DNA of 36,408 bases from Mnemiopsis leidyi (Eukaryota > Ctenophora > Tentaculata > Lobata > Bolinopsidae). Below are positions 11,907 through 23,300 of the stretch, one piece after another. Location of the stretch: NCBI GenBank assembly GCA_000226015.1, contig JH155225.1:362587-398994 (forward strand), read 5' to 3'. The stretch's first letter is position 1; the number at the start of each line of letters is the position of its first letter. Under the pieces are notes generated by a model. The model saw only the letters and a program-made list of their open reading frames with translations. It was not told where the DNA came from and searched no databases. Both the position numbers and the translations under genes were made by a program.

Positions 11907-12090
11907 GGTTGGTGATGTAGTGGTATCTACCCCGACATTCTGTGCATGAGATCATTCCAAGATCCACCAATCCTAAAGAATTGCTTGTGATTTTGTAAAA
12001 TCTAGATCTAGAAACTTTCAGGAAACCCCTTCAGTAAAACTGTAAAAGCCTAGGTATAAGCCTAGGTGTAACAAATACAAATACAAAAAC
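11907..12090 (+). repeat. tRNA-derived SINE, diverged copy
   Basis: It begins GGTTGGTGATGTAGTGGTAT, parallel to the copy at 14572, and keeps the 3' features CCCCTTCAGTAAAACTGTAAAAGC and a tail of AAATACA units. The B box is mutated and about 60 bp of the middle are missing. Confidence 0.8.
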
Positions 12091-12495
12091 ACTGTGCTTT
12101 TACAGATCACAAATCTGAACGCCAACTCATTGCAACAGCTCTCCAATATCTTATGCAAATCATTTGAACAGACGGCACAAGCACTCTGATAACAACTCTG
12201 CTTTTTAGATGACAGACTGAGGTGACTCCCACCTTTGGATCCTTCAGCTCAAATTTGACCATTTACTGGTCTCCTGGCATGACGCCTGTACACCCAGTGG
12301 CGTAACGACCGCCCCCGCTAACCCCGCTAGCGGGGGGGCGCCATCTTAGGGGGCGGCAAATTACCGCCCCTGAACCAACAAGTGCACCCTCCCGCCATAA
12401 AAGCTGCTCGCTAACGTGAAGTTATCAGATGTATTTCAAATTTAATGTACGAAATAACTCCGAAATCCATCTCTGCTGGCCAACCAGGGTATATC

Positions 12496-12505
12496 NNNNN
12501 NNNNN
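12496..12505. other. Assembly gap (10 Ns)
   Basis: Ten consecutive Ns; the true gap length is unknown. The flanking sequence is repetitive (GC-rich transposon-like DNA on the left). Confidence 0.95.
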
Positions 12506-12807
12506 CAATAAGACTTTTAGGATTACTCTTATTTAATTGGATCCAATTAACCAATAAGTGATTACCATCGGTTATAAAACATCAATCATACCTTAGAACA
12601 CCCAGGAGAACAATATGCATTACAATTAGACATATATTAAAGACTTTCGTGATACGATGGCTCTTACCGCCCCTACTAAACTCTTTAAAAACGAGTCCAA
12701 AAAGCTCATTTTAAACTTAAACAAACTAAAACATAAAAAAGTCTGAAATTAAACATATTTCTCTACTCAGATCTATTTCTGGCCATTATACGGATTATTT
12801 CTAGATT

Positions 12808-13660
12808 TGACGAGATGATATCCGTCTAACGTTCTAACGAGTTCGCGAGGAGAGCAGAAAACTGCGAGCCGCGCGCGGGTCGGGTAACATCTCGACAATT
12901 CTAGATCCTCTACTGAAACAGTAATAAGCAATCAAATATGCAAAATGTTGTTACGTGATTTAATTTAAGACGTTGAAATGCATTTGGTCAGTAATCGTAT
13001 TTTGTACAAAAAATGCCTCTTCAAATTCATGCAATATCGATTATTATATTTGTACAGCAGCGCGCACACTCCCGTATTTTTATTCGCTTCGAATGAGGGT
13101 CGGACAAATCCAGACAATTATTATATTAACATTCACCTAACCAGGTGCTTACGCACGCTACGCCAATGGGCTCTGGTTTAACAGCTCAAAGCTGCACGAT
13201 AGAAGGATATAATCTCGTCAAGGCTCTGGTTAGAGCCAACATTTACATAACAACTGTTTTCATTTTATAGTCGATAGTTGGGGCGCTTAGCACCAACGTA
13301 CTCGGGGTTGTTCTTATGATTTTTTGCTAGTGAAGTTGGAAATGGCTCCTTGATTTTGACAAACATTTGTTGAATCATGCATTACTATTAAGTCCCTTTC
13401 TCAGCTAGATGCTAGTTTGTTTACCTTAGATCCGTTTAATTTGTGTCAGTTTGTTTGGGACAGTACACTCGAGGGACATGAGAGAGGGACAAGAGAGTGG
13501 CTACAGTTTTTGTACGGCTCGAAGTGTTGATAAGTGTTTTTGCGGCCACTCTCACTGGCCTATTTTATGTTTCTCAAATGAGCTTGTCTGACTTTGTCCG
13601 ACCCTCATTCGAAAATAAAATGACGGGAGGGTGCACGCTGCTGTACAAAAATGAGCACAC
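12808..13660. mobile_element. Dispersed repeat, part A plus inverted copies of part B
   Basis: Part A (12808-12895, with ACTGCGAGCCGCGCGCG) recurs at 36136-36210. Part B occurs twice in opposite orientation: about 13047-13118 (reverse) and 13583-13655 (forward, with TCCGACCCTCATTCGAA), and again at 36211-36300. The B copies end in GCTGCTGTACAA and its complement TTGTACAGCAGC, so they look like long terminal inverted repeats of an element of about 610 bp. I do not see a clear target-site duplication and no transposase, so it would be non-autonomous. The class is unknown. Confidence 0.55.
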
Positions 13661-14367
13661 AAAACCTTGAGTTTTCGCAATAATTTGGTGTCTCATTTAG
13701 GCCTATTGTGTGCGTTTGTGCTGGTTGAACCTATTAATCAGTAAGTGTGCAGTGCCCTAAAGGAGGGATCATATCTTATTTTTGTATTTATATGTTAATA
13801 ATTGGTCATTGTAACCACCTGGCACCGTCCAGCTTCAATCAAACGTTTGTTTTGTGACTGGGTGCAGTAATGCCCCAGAGGGTTTGTAACATCATAGATA
13901 CTGGCTAAGCTTACCTTATCCTCTCTGATTTTATTCTCTAGTTTGTTCAATTCCTCAACCAGAGCCCTTTTGCGTTCAATGTGTTTAGCGTGCGTAAGCA
14001 CTTGGTTAAGTGAATTTGTTCAACTCAGTCTCATTATCACTTGGAAATAAAGGTAGATCCTTGTCTGCACGTTGGCAATATGCTATGACAATGGGATAGT
14101 GAGACCATAATAAGGAACAATTGGTTCTCACACATTTAAAACTTTATTTCAATCAATTGAATCATTGGAAAAGCATCATTAAATGCTGTCATGTACATAG
14201 CATCACATATCTGCCTACTTATCCACACCTGTGTAGATTTGTAGAAACATTAGTTTTCAGTGAATCCTTTTACAGGCTTTCTTAGAAATTAGACGCTTGC
14301 TAAATTAGTTTGAATTTGACTCTTTATTACAAGTAGGCAGTAACATAATCTGTTATACTATCCTCAG

Positions 14368-14373
14368 ATGTAG
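14368..14373 (+). promoter_or_regulatory. Start-stop mini-uORF (ATG TAG) before the attractin-like start
   Basis: An ATG directly followed by TAG lies 9 bases upstream of and in frame with the chosen start at 14377. It matters only if the 5' UTR includes these bases; TCCTCAG just before it could also be a 3' splice site. Confidence 0.4.
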
Positions 14374-14376
14374 GTC

Positions 14377-17300
14377 ATGAGAATATGGCAGCTGTGTGTG
14401 GCAGGGACATATTTCTTACTTTTCCTTCATCTTGTGCTGTCTGAAATTTGCAGATGTACAGGACCTTGTCATCTTGATAAATGTGTGTGTGCTAACAGCA
14501 CTGGGTCCTATGAAATAACTTGTTCAACATGCGATGGCAGGAAGAGGTAATTAAATTTAACTAAATTTACTTGGTTGGTGGTAAAGTGGTATCTACCCCA
14601 ACTTTCTATGCAGGAGATCCGGGTTCGATTCCCAGATCCGCCAATCCTAGAGGAGTGCCCTAAGGTCATTTGCCTATGCAATCTTCTTCAGTGGACTCAG
14701 CCAAATGACCCGGAAACCATAATTGAGGGTTAAATGAGTAGGGTTGCTGTTAAAAGATCTGGAGTCTTCCAAGAACCCCTCAGTACAACTGTAAAAGCTT
14801 GATACAGGTGTAACAAAATACAAAGAATACAAATTACTTACGGGTAAAGACAGGAGTCATATTTATTCATCATTTTGTGTAAGGCCTCTGGCTGTCTGTT
14901 GGTAATTTTTCCCTCTTTGAAATGACTGCTGTCAAATTATTCTGTTTGAATCGAATTTAACCACAAAAGATATGCAGATAAACAACAGCACATCCTATGT
15001 TTCTAACTACTTTAATCATTGGTATACCATGTATCTTTGTGAATAAGCATAGTTTCATATTAGGCAGTTGTGGAAATTTATATAGAATTTTGAATGGAAT
15101 TGAATGGCATATTTTATTTCTCAATTTTAGAGAAGTCATTAGAGGTTCTAAATTGTTTTGGAATATATTAGAGGGATTGGGGCATTTTATAAATTGAAAT
15201 GTTTAAAAACAAAATTTACTGGTTCAGTTGCAACTTGCAATAGTGTTCAGTGTGGTTTAACAAGAACTGTGTTTGCACACATTTAAAAGTATGCCTTGGG
15301 TTATGGCAGAGGCTTTGGGTGACTTAGCGCCTGTCTGTGTGTGTTATATCTTTTGAATGAATCCTTGTTACTATCCTAGAGGAGTGTGCTAAAGGCATTT
15401 GCCTATGTAATCTTCTTCAGTCGAATCAGCCGAATGACCGGGAAACTGTGATTGAGGGTTAAATGAGGAGGGTCTCGGTTAAAAGATCTAGAATCTTCCA
15501 GGAGCCCCTTCAGTATAACTGTAAAAGCCAGGGTACAGGTGTAAAAAATACTATTAATTAATTTATACAAGTTTAAAATCGAACTGTTTTACTTTTCATC
15601 AGCTTCCCACTCAAGCATTGCTGGTCTGGTAGGTGATGATAACACCATACAACCATTTATATACAACCATTATGTAACACCACACAAACTTGCTAAATAT
15701 CACTACTCTTTTTTTAATTTCAAAAATTATCATCATTCATTTTTCTTCCCTCAGGTTAACTGATTACAATGGAGTTCTTCTAAGTGATGATTTTGATGCT
15801 TACATCAACAGAGGATATGATAATCTATCCTCTTGCTCATTTCTAATCGAATCTCCCAAGTAAGATGCCGAATTAAACTCTTAATTGATACTTTGCACTC
15901 AATATATTTATTGAAATATGTTGTTTAATTGCTTGATACAATTATCAGTAAATAAGAAATATATAAATAACAAATTATGATTCCAGCACCATCGCACATA
16001 ATCTTCCAAGGTATCTAAAAAGCTTTGAAAAATCCAAATAAAAAATATGAAATACTAATTTTGTGTAACGTTTTTCTGTATATGCTTTTTAGATTATTGT
16101 TTTTTCAGAAACACAACAATACGGCTATACCTTGATCAATTTATGACCGAATGCAATTGGGATTTTGTTCATTTTCATGATGGCTTGTCCCCTTATGATC
16201 AAACAATTGGTGTTTATGGGTATGTTCAAGAATGATTTTGCTATATCTTTTATCAATACACAGCGACAAGCTTTCCGATAACATTTTGCTCTTTATATCA
16301 TTCCAAATTTTACAGCTATCATTCCATATTTTTAGAGGTTTGCTAGTAAACGACGAGTTCCAACTATTGAAGCAGGACAAAGAAATAGTTTCCACCTCAA
16401 ACTTCTTGTATATAGTTTTTAGACCGGATGAATTCGTTCACCACGATGGTTTTAGAATCTATTACAGGTATGATGTTTTATGTTAGAAAGCTGTTTTTCT
16501 TGATAAATAAAAAAACTTAATCTAAACTAAGTAATCTAAGCAGAGCTTCTTACCAGAGTGACTTAAGTTCTTATTGATACTGCTCCTCAAAACTAATCGT
16601 TCACTCACACACAATCTCGTTCCAGTGTCGACGGATGCCCTCAAGACTGCAATGGTCACGGTCAGTGTTCAAGTGGAATATGTAAATGTGACAGTGGCTG
16701 GCAAGGTGTGGGTTGTGACACCAAATCTTGTGATTGTCAGAATGGAGGACAATGCAGGAATGAGACTGTTTGTGATTGTCCGGCTGGTTTTCAAGGAGAC
16801 AACTGTGAAATTGATACTCTAAGTAACTGGTGGAGTTATCACCGATCTAAATGTGAGTGTGATTTGTAATTTGTATTAAATTTCATTGCGTTTTATAAAT
16901 AAGTACCGTAGTAACATTTGTCATCTTATTTAAATAACGTACTGTAATTTCTTTTTCTAATTCTCACGATGTTTCGCAATCCTCCCAGCCTGGACTCCGG
17001 GAGGAAAAGCTAGTTTTGGTGGAGCTCTTGTTGGGGATCATTACTGGGTGTTTGGCGGGTACAGTCTGGACGGACCTAAATCTAATGTCAAGATGGCTAA
17101 GTACGACCTTCTTACCCAGACCTGGACCAAGGAGACAGAGAGTGGTCCTATAGACAGAGATGGACACACACTTACTGCCTACAAGGTAAAGAAGTCAACT
17201 GAAAATTGACTCTTCGTATAATTTATTTGCCTCTTAGTATAATCCAGTATAGTCTTTTTAGTATAAGTCTTTTTAGTATAAGTATTTTTATTTATCGTCA

Positions 17301-20300
17301 AGTCGAAATTATCTTCCCGCAATCGTTTAATCAATGTTGCCCAGGATAATTTGATAATGTTTGGAGGACAAATAAACTATCAGATAACAGACGAACTGTG
17401 GAAGTACGATATTACTTCTTCACAATGGCATCAACTTAATCCTCAGCAAGCAAGGTTTGTCCATTAACCTAGTTAGTTATCAAGTCTACCTCTTGAGACA
17501 TATTTTTTTCCTATTGAATATACATATGTCACGATATGTAACTCAGTGCAGTGAAGTTATAGCCTATTCGACTCTGTATCTAAGCAAAAAAGGATTGGAA
17601 ATACATGTTGTTTCAAGACCAACATTAACTGTCCTATGAAATTGAATTAAGTATTTAAACGTAATTTTAAAATTAAGAACTAAGCGTTACATTGTAGCCT
17701 AGCTTAGTTTGCAGTGTTGAAATCTACTTCCCTCACAGAATCAGTTCAATGGGACATTGCGCCGTGCTGGTGAACTCTACAATCTACTACATCGGGGGTA
17801 TCGACTCTAAGGGGGTCGTCATCATCGACATTCAAACTTACGACGTGGAGAAAAATGTTTGGAATGTCATCAGTCATCGTCAGATAACGAGAAACTTTTA
17901 CGATGATGACAGCTGGTACGCTTGTTATTTCTTTATCAGAAACCTTTATCAGAAACCTTAATTGAATGGCTGATATAATTTTTTGTCGATCTATTCACTC
18001 TAGCGGCCTCACTGCTGCAGTCAATCTGTTCTAGGATTTTGTTTTCCATGTCAATTTCCACCAATCCCTACTCCCTAGTGAAATGATGTTTTTTCCAGGA
18101 CCCGACGTTACTTTGAAGATGGGAGGATATATCACGGTCGTTATGCGCCGTCCTGCGTGCTGAACCCTGTAACCGACCGTATAGCAGGTTTGTTGTTGTA
18201 GGTCCTACGCTTCTGTTCACGTGATCTAAATAGGCACTGATCATGATTTGTTTTAGAGTCAGCCCACGTTTGAACAATACCTCCATCTTGCTATACGTGA
18301 GCCGAATATAGAACTCGGATTTAGTTTTCCCTCTATGTAATGCATATTTCGGAGGCCATTCTTTCGAAAAGCAGTCTGAAAAGCGGGATATTCTTGACCA
18401 TTTAGAGCCTAATTTTTTCCTTTTAGCAACTAAAATTTGAATACTGATTCTGTAACTCATAAATTTGGAGTAGGGATGAAGTTTTACTATTGTACCACCA
18501 CTATAAATTGTAAATTTCGTCAAGAATATTAGAGTCCTTCCACATTGGAAATATAGTTTGGGTTATGCGGGTTATTTAAAAAATATATGCCTAGTCAATA
18601 TATCAAAACTGTACATTTTACAGTGTTCGGTGGTTTAAATACAACACGCATAATGGGACTAAGCAAGAAATACTGGCTACAAAGTGAGGCAGAGACGATA
18701 AAAGAGTCAACCTTCGTGGAGTACGATATGTATCTTCAGCACTGGTAAGTTTCTCTTCAGTAAGATATGTATCTTGTGTAGCTGAGACAACGCGATGCTC
18801 TAGTTGTAAAGGTCAGAAAACTCTCCGATACAACACTTACTCACCTTATTAAACAAGATCCTTGTTGGCGTTGAGCCAAGAATTTTATCAGAACTGCCCG
18901 TTTAGTTCCGCCCTTTAACCTTTACCCGCTGCAATATTTCCTGCCTGGATCTCCTGTGGGCATGACTCACTAACATACTGCAACTCTCTTCCCCCAGTGT
19001 ACATGTTTTTTGTTCAGATTTAGAATCCTCTTGTGTGAAGTACCACCTGGCCACCTTGTATTGCATGACGAACTGTATAGTGTGTTCTCCCACCATACCT
19101 CACATTTCTTAGAGAGACCAGATTATCTTGTTATACTGTGATTATCTTGTTACACTGTAATTATCTTGTTACACTGTGATTATCTTGTTACACTGTGATT
19201 ATCTTGTTACACTGCGTTGATTTTAATTCAATAAGCTGCACACGATATCGGTGTTAACACTCGCCGGAGAGCACCAAAAACTAATTAGTACATGCCATAA
19301 GTAACAGGCAGACACAACTGCAGTTAACTGAAGTATTATACCCACCTTTTCTGAAATGTACCAACTCTACAGTACCTCTCTCCCCCAGGGGTAACCTCTA
19401 AAATGTACCAACTCTACAGTACCTCCCTCCCCCAGGGGTAACCTCTAAAATGTACCAACTCTACAGTACCTCCCTCCCCCAGGGGTAACCTCTAAAATGT
19501 ACCAACTCTACAGTACCTCCCTCCCCCAGGGGTAACCTCTAAAATGTACCAACTCTACAGTACCTTCCTCCCCCAGGGGTAACCTCTAAAATGTACCAAA
19601 TCTACAGTACCTCCCTCCCGCAGGGGTAACCTCTACAGAGCAGATGTAAACACGGTACCGTACGTGTACCTAGCTGCTGTGGGTCTGGTCGGTAAAAGTC
19701 TCGTTATTCTGGGAGGTACACATCTCAGTAAGGGTACCTCGCAGTGCCACAACGACTCTCCCTACGTCCTTGATCTTGGTAGGTTTTCTTTATCTGTCTT
19801 GTATTTTCGTTACCCTTACTTGTTTACTGTTTACAATTAAAATCACGCGTTTTAATGGCAGTATTAGCCTCGGTCGCTTAAATTATTGCACTGTCAAAGT
19901 TTAAACATAACTCTCTGGGGACATTTAACGAAGCCTATGATTTAAGAATCTCGAAAACTCTCTCACAGCTGACTGATGATTTAACGTATTTTCTCAGAAA
20001 CTGGAGAAGGACGCAGACTAAAAAGTTTCGAGAAACTGAAACATGTTGGTCCGCTCAGAATGGGACACGACGCTTTCACCTACAACAACTCCGTCTACTT
20101 CTTCGGGGGTTACAATGGCAAACTTCATGACGACTTCATTGTGTATCATTTCGGTTAGTACTCGTTCATTGTACTATCGCTTCTTTCCTGGGATAGGGAT
20201 CACGTGATCTTTGACGCCACTTGTTGTGTCGTAAAGTAAGTTGTGGTAAACTCACATGCGGCGGTGCTCCTGCACTAAAAACAAATAGATTGCATGACAG

Positions 20301-23300
20301 AAATAACAATTTCGCTGCCCTATATCTCACCTCTCTGCTTAGTACAGTTCAAGTTCCGAAACCACGTGACTGCTGCACTGGAATGCCATTAGTTGCAGAT
20401 GTTAAAACTTGTAATTGTAATCAGAATTCGTATAACGAGCAGTTTCAACTACTCTGCTCAAACTGCGAATCGATATAGAAGGAGCGAGTTTATGCTTGGC
20501 GAAATCAAGCAGCGTATGAGTTTGTTGGATTATGTAACAGACCCTGCTTTTCTTGTTGATAGTACTGATAAATTGCTTTTGATAGAGTTGCTTGATTTCC
20601 AAGACAAGTCTTAAGCTCTGTCGTTTATATTTAGCTGTCATTTTGATATTATGTTTCTGTTGAGGTCGATGTTACAATAAAATGTTGATTTCAGGTCTCT
20701 TAATTCAGACAGTGATTTCTTCAAATGATTTTTAGAATTCGTAAATTATCGGTAAAATAGTTTGTCAGTGAATTTTTGTGTCATCATCCCCGTCTCGCCA
20801 GGAAAATGTTAAAATGACATCGGAGTTAGTACAACGTACCAAAAGTCCGGTCAAGACGCCGCGCCCGCACTCTGCCGTGTCGGGCATGTCACGTGAGAGC
20901 CGAGAGCTCCAGGAAATGCACTGTTTTCTCCGCCTAAACCGGGTGGAGACATGCGATGACTACACCTCGGCACCTCCTCACTTGGACTACCGCCCAACCC
21001 GTTATCGCTTCCTCCTGGGCAACTTCTCCAAGATGCTCTACGAGGGAGCCTGCTCTGAACCCTTCACCTTCGGAGGACACAAGTGGGAACTAGGACTGGC
21101 ACTTAACGCTGATTACGTCAGAGTCTACCTGTCTCTGGACAAGGCTCAGATGTATCCGGCTGGGGTCCAAGTCGCTCTCCAGTTCAACCTCTCCCTCGTC
21201 AACTTCCTGGCTCCCCTCAAATCCCTCAACATCTCCGCGAGGGAAGGTGCTGTCTTCTCCAAGAACGGACAATGTTGGGGATGTCAGCGGTTCTTCAAGC
21301 TTAGCGACGTCCTGAATGAACCAGGCTTCATCAGGAACGACTGTCTGTCCCTGGAGCTGGAGTGCACCATCGTCAGTACCATGTTCCAGGACATCCTGAC
21401 CCTCAACCCACTAGACGACTACCACGACTCTAACGCTAAACTAGACAAACTAGATCTGCTCTGTTCTAGAGAGTCGTATCACAGCTCCAAGTTCTACATG
21501 GGCGGCACCTACTGGCAGCTACGTCTATTTCCTAACGGAGACGACGAGCACTCTAGAGGTAAAGTGTCCATGTTCATCAAGAACGAGGACAAGACAGACA
21601 GGCGGTACATGATGGAGTGTCAGTTCACTCTGGGGGAACTGAAGGATCCCTACCATGTAGAGAGTAGGAGGTTGGTGACTGAGTTTCCCCCAGGTTCAGG
21701 TATCGGCAGGGGGGTGGACTCTATCTGCGAAACCAACAAGTTGAAGAACTTTGTTGTGGGAGATCACATTGTCGTAGGTGTGAAGATATTGACCTTGTTT
21801 AACGCGAGTGAAGTCATCTACCGCAACCCAGCAGCGGGAGTCAGGGTTCCTAAGGACGCTGAGGGTGTTGCTCTTCTGGACATGATGGACGATCAGAACT
21901 TCAAATGGCAGCTCTGTGTCAACAAAAAGACTCTTTGTGACAACACCCAAGCGTTTGAGCTGGCACTGAGACTGGACGGCTCGATGGGCAGGTTGATGTA
22001 TGTAAACTACAGATGTTACGGCTGGCTTTGTCAATTGAGGTGGAGGGTAGTTCTGCGAGCTGAGGGCTGCACACCCATAGTGTTAGGACCAAGTATTGAC
22101 ATCGTGTGGAACGAGGGTGCCGAGCTTCTCATGACAACTCCAGTTCCCGATGAGTACAACGACAAGACCATACAAATACTGATGGAGATGAGGAGCTGTG
22201 TCTTGTTTGAACCCTCTATTGATGGTTGTAGTGCTCCTGAAGTTGAGACAGCTGTCAGTGCTAGACAAGCTACAGACAGGGAGAGGTTCGTGTTAGAACG
22301 CAGCTGGGAGACCAAGTACTTGAAGTACAAGAAGGACAGCAGCAACAAGGAGGAACTGATGAGGATACAATCTGAGGGTAACAAGAGAACTGTCGGATCG
22401 GAAGATCATCTCAAAGTTTCCATGATCATATCCAACAACTTTGTTAAAGACCTGCTGAGAGATCTAAGTGACGATCCAGTGCCGTTCTGTGGCGGTAGAG
22501 AGACATCAAGATGTCAGCCTCCTGAACCGCTGGCTGATTTATTTGAGAGAAAACAGGACGGTGCCGTGGGGGAGGGTGCAGTTGTTTCCAACATAGTGGA
22601 CATATTCCAGTCCTCCTCCTCCTCCAACCTCACCATGAACCAACTGAGACAGTCCTTCCAGGGTTCTCTAGATGCTCCACTAGATGCCAGGTTACAGAGC
22701 ACTACCATAGAGAGATCGGTCGGGGAACATCCTGACTTTTCTGTGGACGGACCGGATGTAAGACTTCAAGTCAACTTGTCTGAAGGAAGCATTGTTCGAC
22801 CTGAACTTGTCAGATACGAGGACTACCGTGAAACTATCGAACAGATCATCGACTTTTGTAAGACGAGTCTCCCCTTCCGTGTTTCCAGAGTAGCCAAGGG
22901 AGGATCTCTAGGTCACGACACTGCCACTAAATCTCGATCTGACATCGATCTGGTTCTCTACAGTGAGGATCTGCCTAAAAACGGACATGCCAGGTGGCTA
23001 CCCAGCATCATAGCCGCTCTGGCGAGTCTTTTGAAAGACGCCCAGAAGATGCTGACAAAGGCGGAGAAACCCCTCCCCAAACTGACACTTATCGCTACAA
23101 CCCAGTACTCTGTTCAGTTCACAGTTGGAGATCTGGATGTGGATCTGATACCGTGCTATGACTGGAGGAACGACTACAGTTCCACTAACCTCTACCAGAC
23201 GATCAAGGAGGAACGTCCCATGGACTACATCTGGTATCTCTCTGCTGCGTGCGAGAAGGAGTCAGACTTCATAAGGAAACAACCGATAAAGATAAAAGAT

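Larger units (their letters stand above)
11056..14376. other. Intergenic region between divergent GPN1 and attractin-like genes
   Basis: The two genes are head to head with 3.3 kb between the start codons. I see no coding exon I can defend. The region holds a SINE copy, a sequence reading AGTGGCGTAACGACC at 12297 that resembles the end of a DNA transposon, an assembly gap, and copies of a dispersed repeat in both orientations. The minus-strand open frame 13795-14001 starts at GTG, has no recognised domain and sits in repeat-like DNA. Confidence 0.6.
14377..16467 (+). other. Attractin-like exons 1-4: signal peptide, first EGF, CUB domain
   Basis: Exon 1 encodes [20 protein letters not shown] as the hydrophobic leader and then a short EGF with six cysteines ending CSTCDGRKR. 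Exons 2-4 encode the CUB domain, with [30 protein letters not shown] and a final FRIYYR, matching the C.WLIE, LRF..F.TEC.WD..YVYDG and F.ITY signatures of attractin. All junctions from exon 1 to exon 5 are phase 2. Confidence 0.88.
16626..20153 (+). other. Attractin-like exons 5-12: EGF pair and kelch propeller
   Basis: Exon 5 holds two EGF modules ([37 protein letters not shown]). Exons 6-12 hold kelch blades with the double-glycine strands [34 protein letters not shown] and YFFGGYN, each followed about 20 residues later by W or Y positions. Exon 11 opens immediately after a minisatellite that duplicates its acceptor site. Confidence 0.88.

Noticed and set aside
12296..12370. A defined hAT transposon from the AGTGGCGTAAC end
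   Set aside because: Only one end is visible, the other side is cut by the assembly gap, and no target-site duplication can be paired.
13795..14001. 68-residue minus-strand frame with KRALVEELNKLENKI
   Set aside because: The helical sequence looks protein-like, but it starts at GTG, a piece of it is repeated inverted at 13145, and I could not link it to any family or exon. Left unassigned; it may be transposon-derived.
14572..14645. A true tRNA gene
   Set aside because: A and B boxes are present, but the acceptor stem and anticodon stem do not pair properly and the sequence continues into a SINE body shared with other copies.
18068..18523. 151-residue minus-strand open frame in attractin intron 9
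   Set aside because: It overlaps exon 9 on the other strand, has no recognised motif and unlikely composition for a real protein.
21696..22384. Antisense open frames within the MATH-OAS gene
   Set aside because: Shadows of a GC-rich coding strand; no family features.
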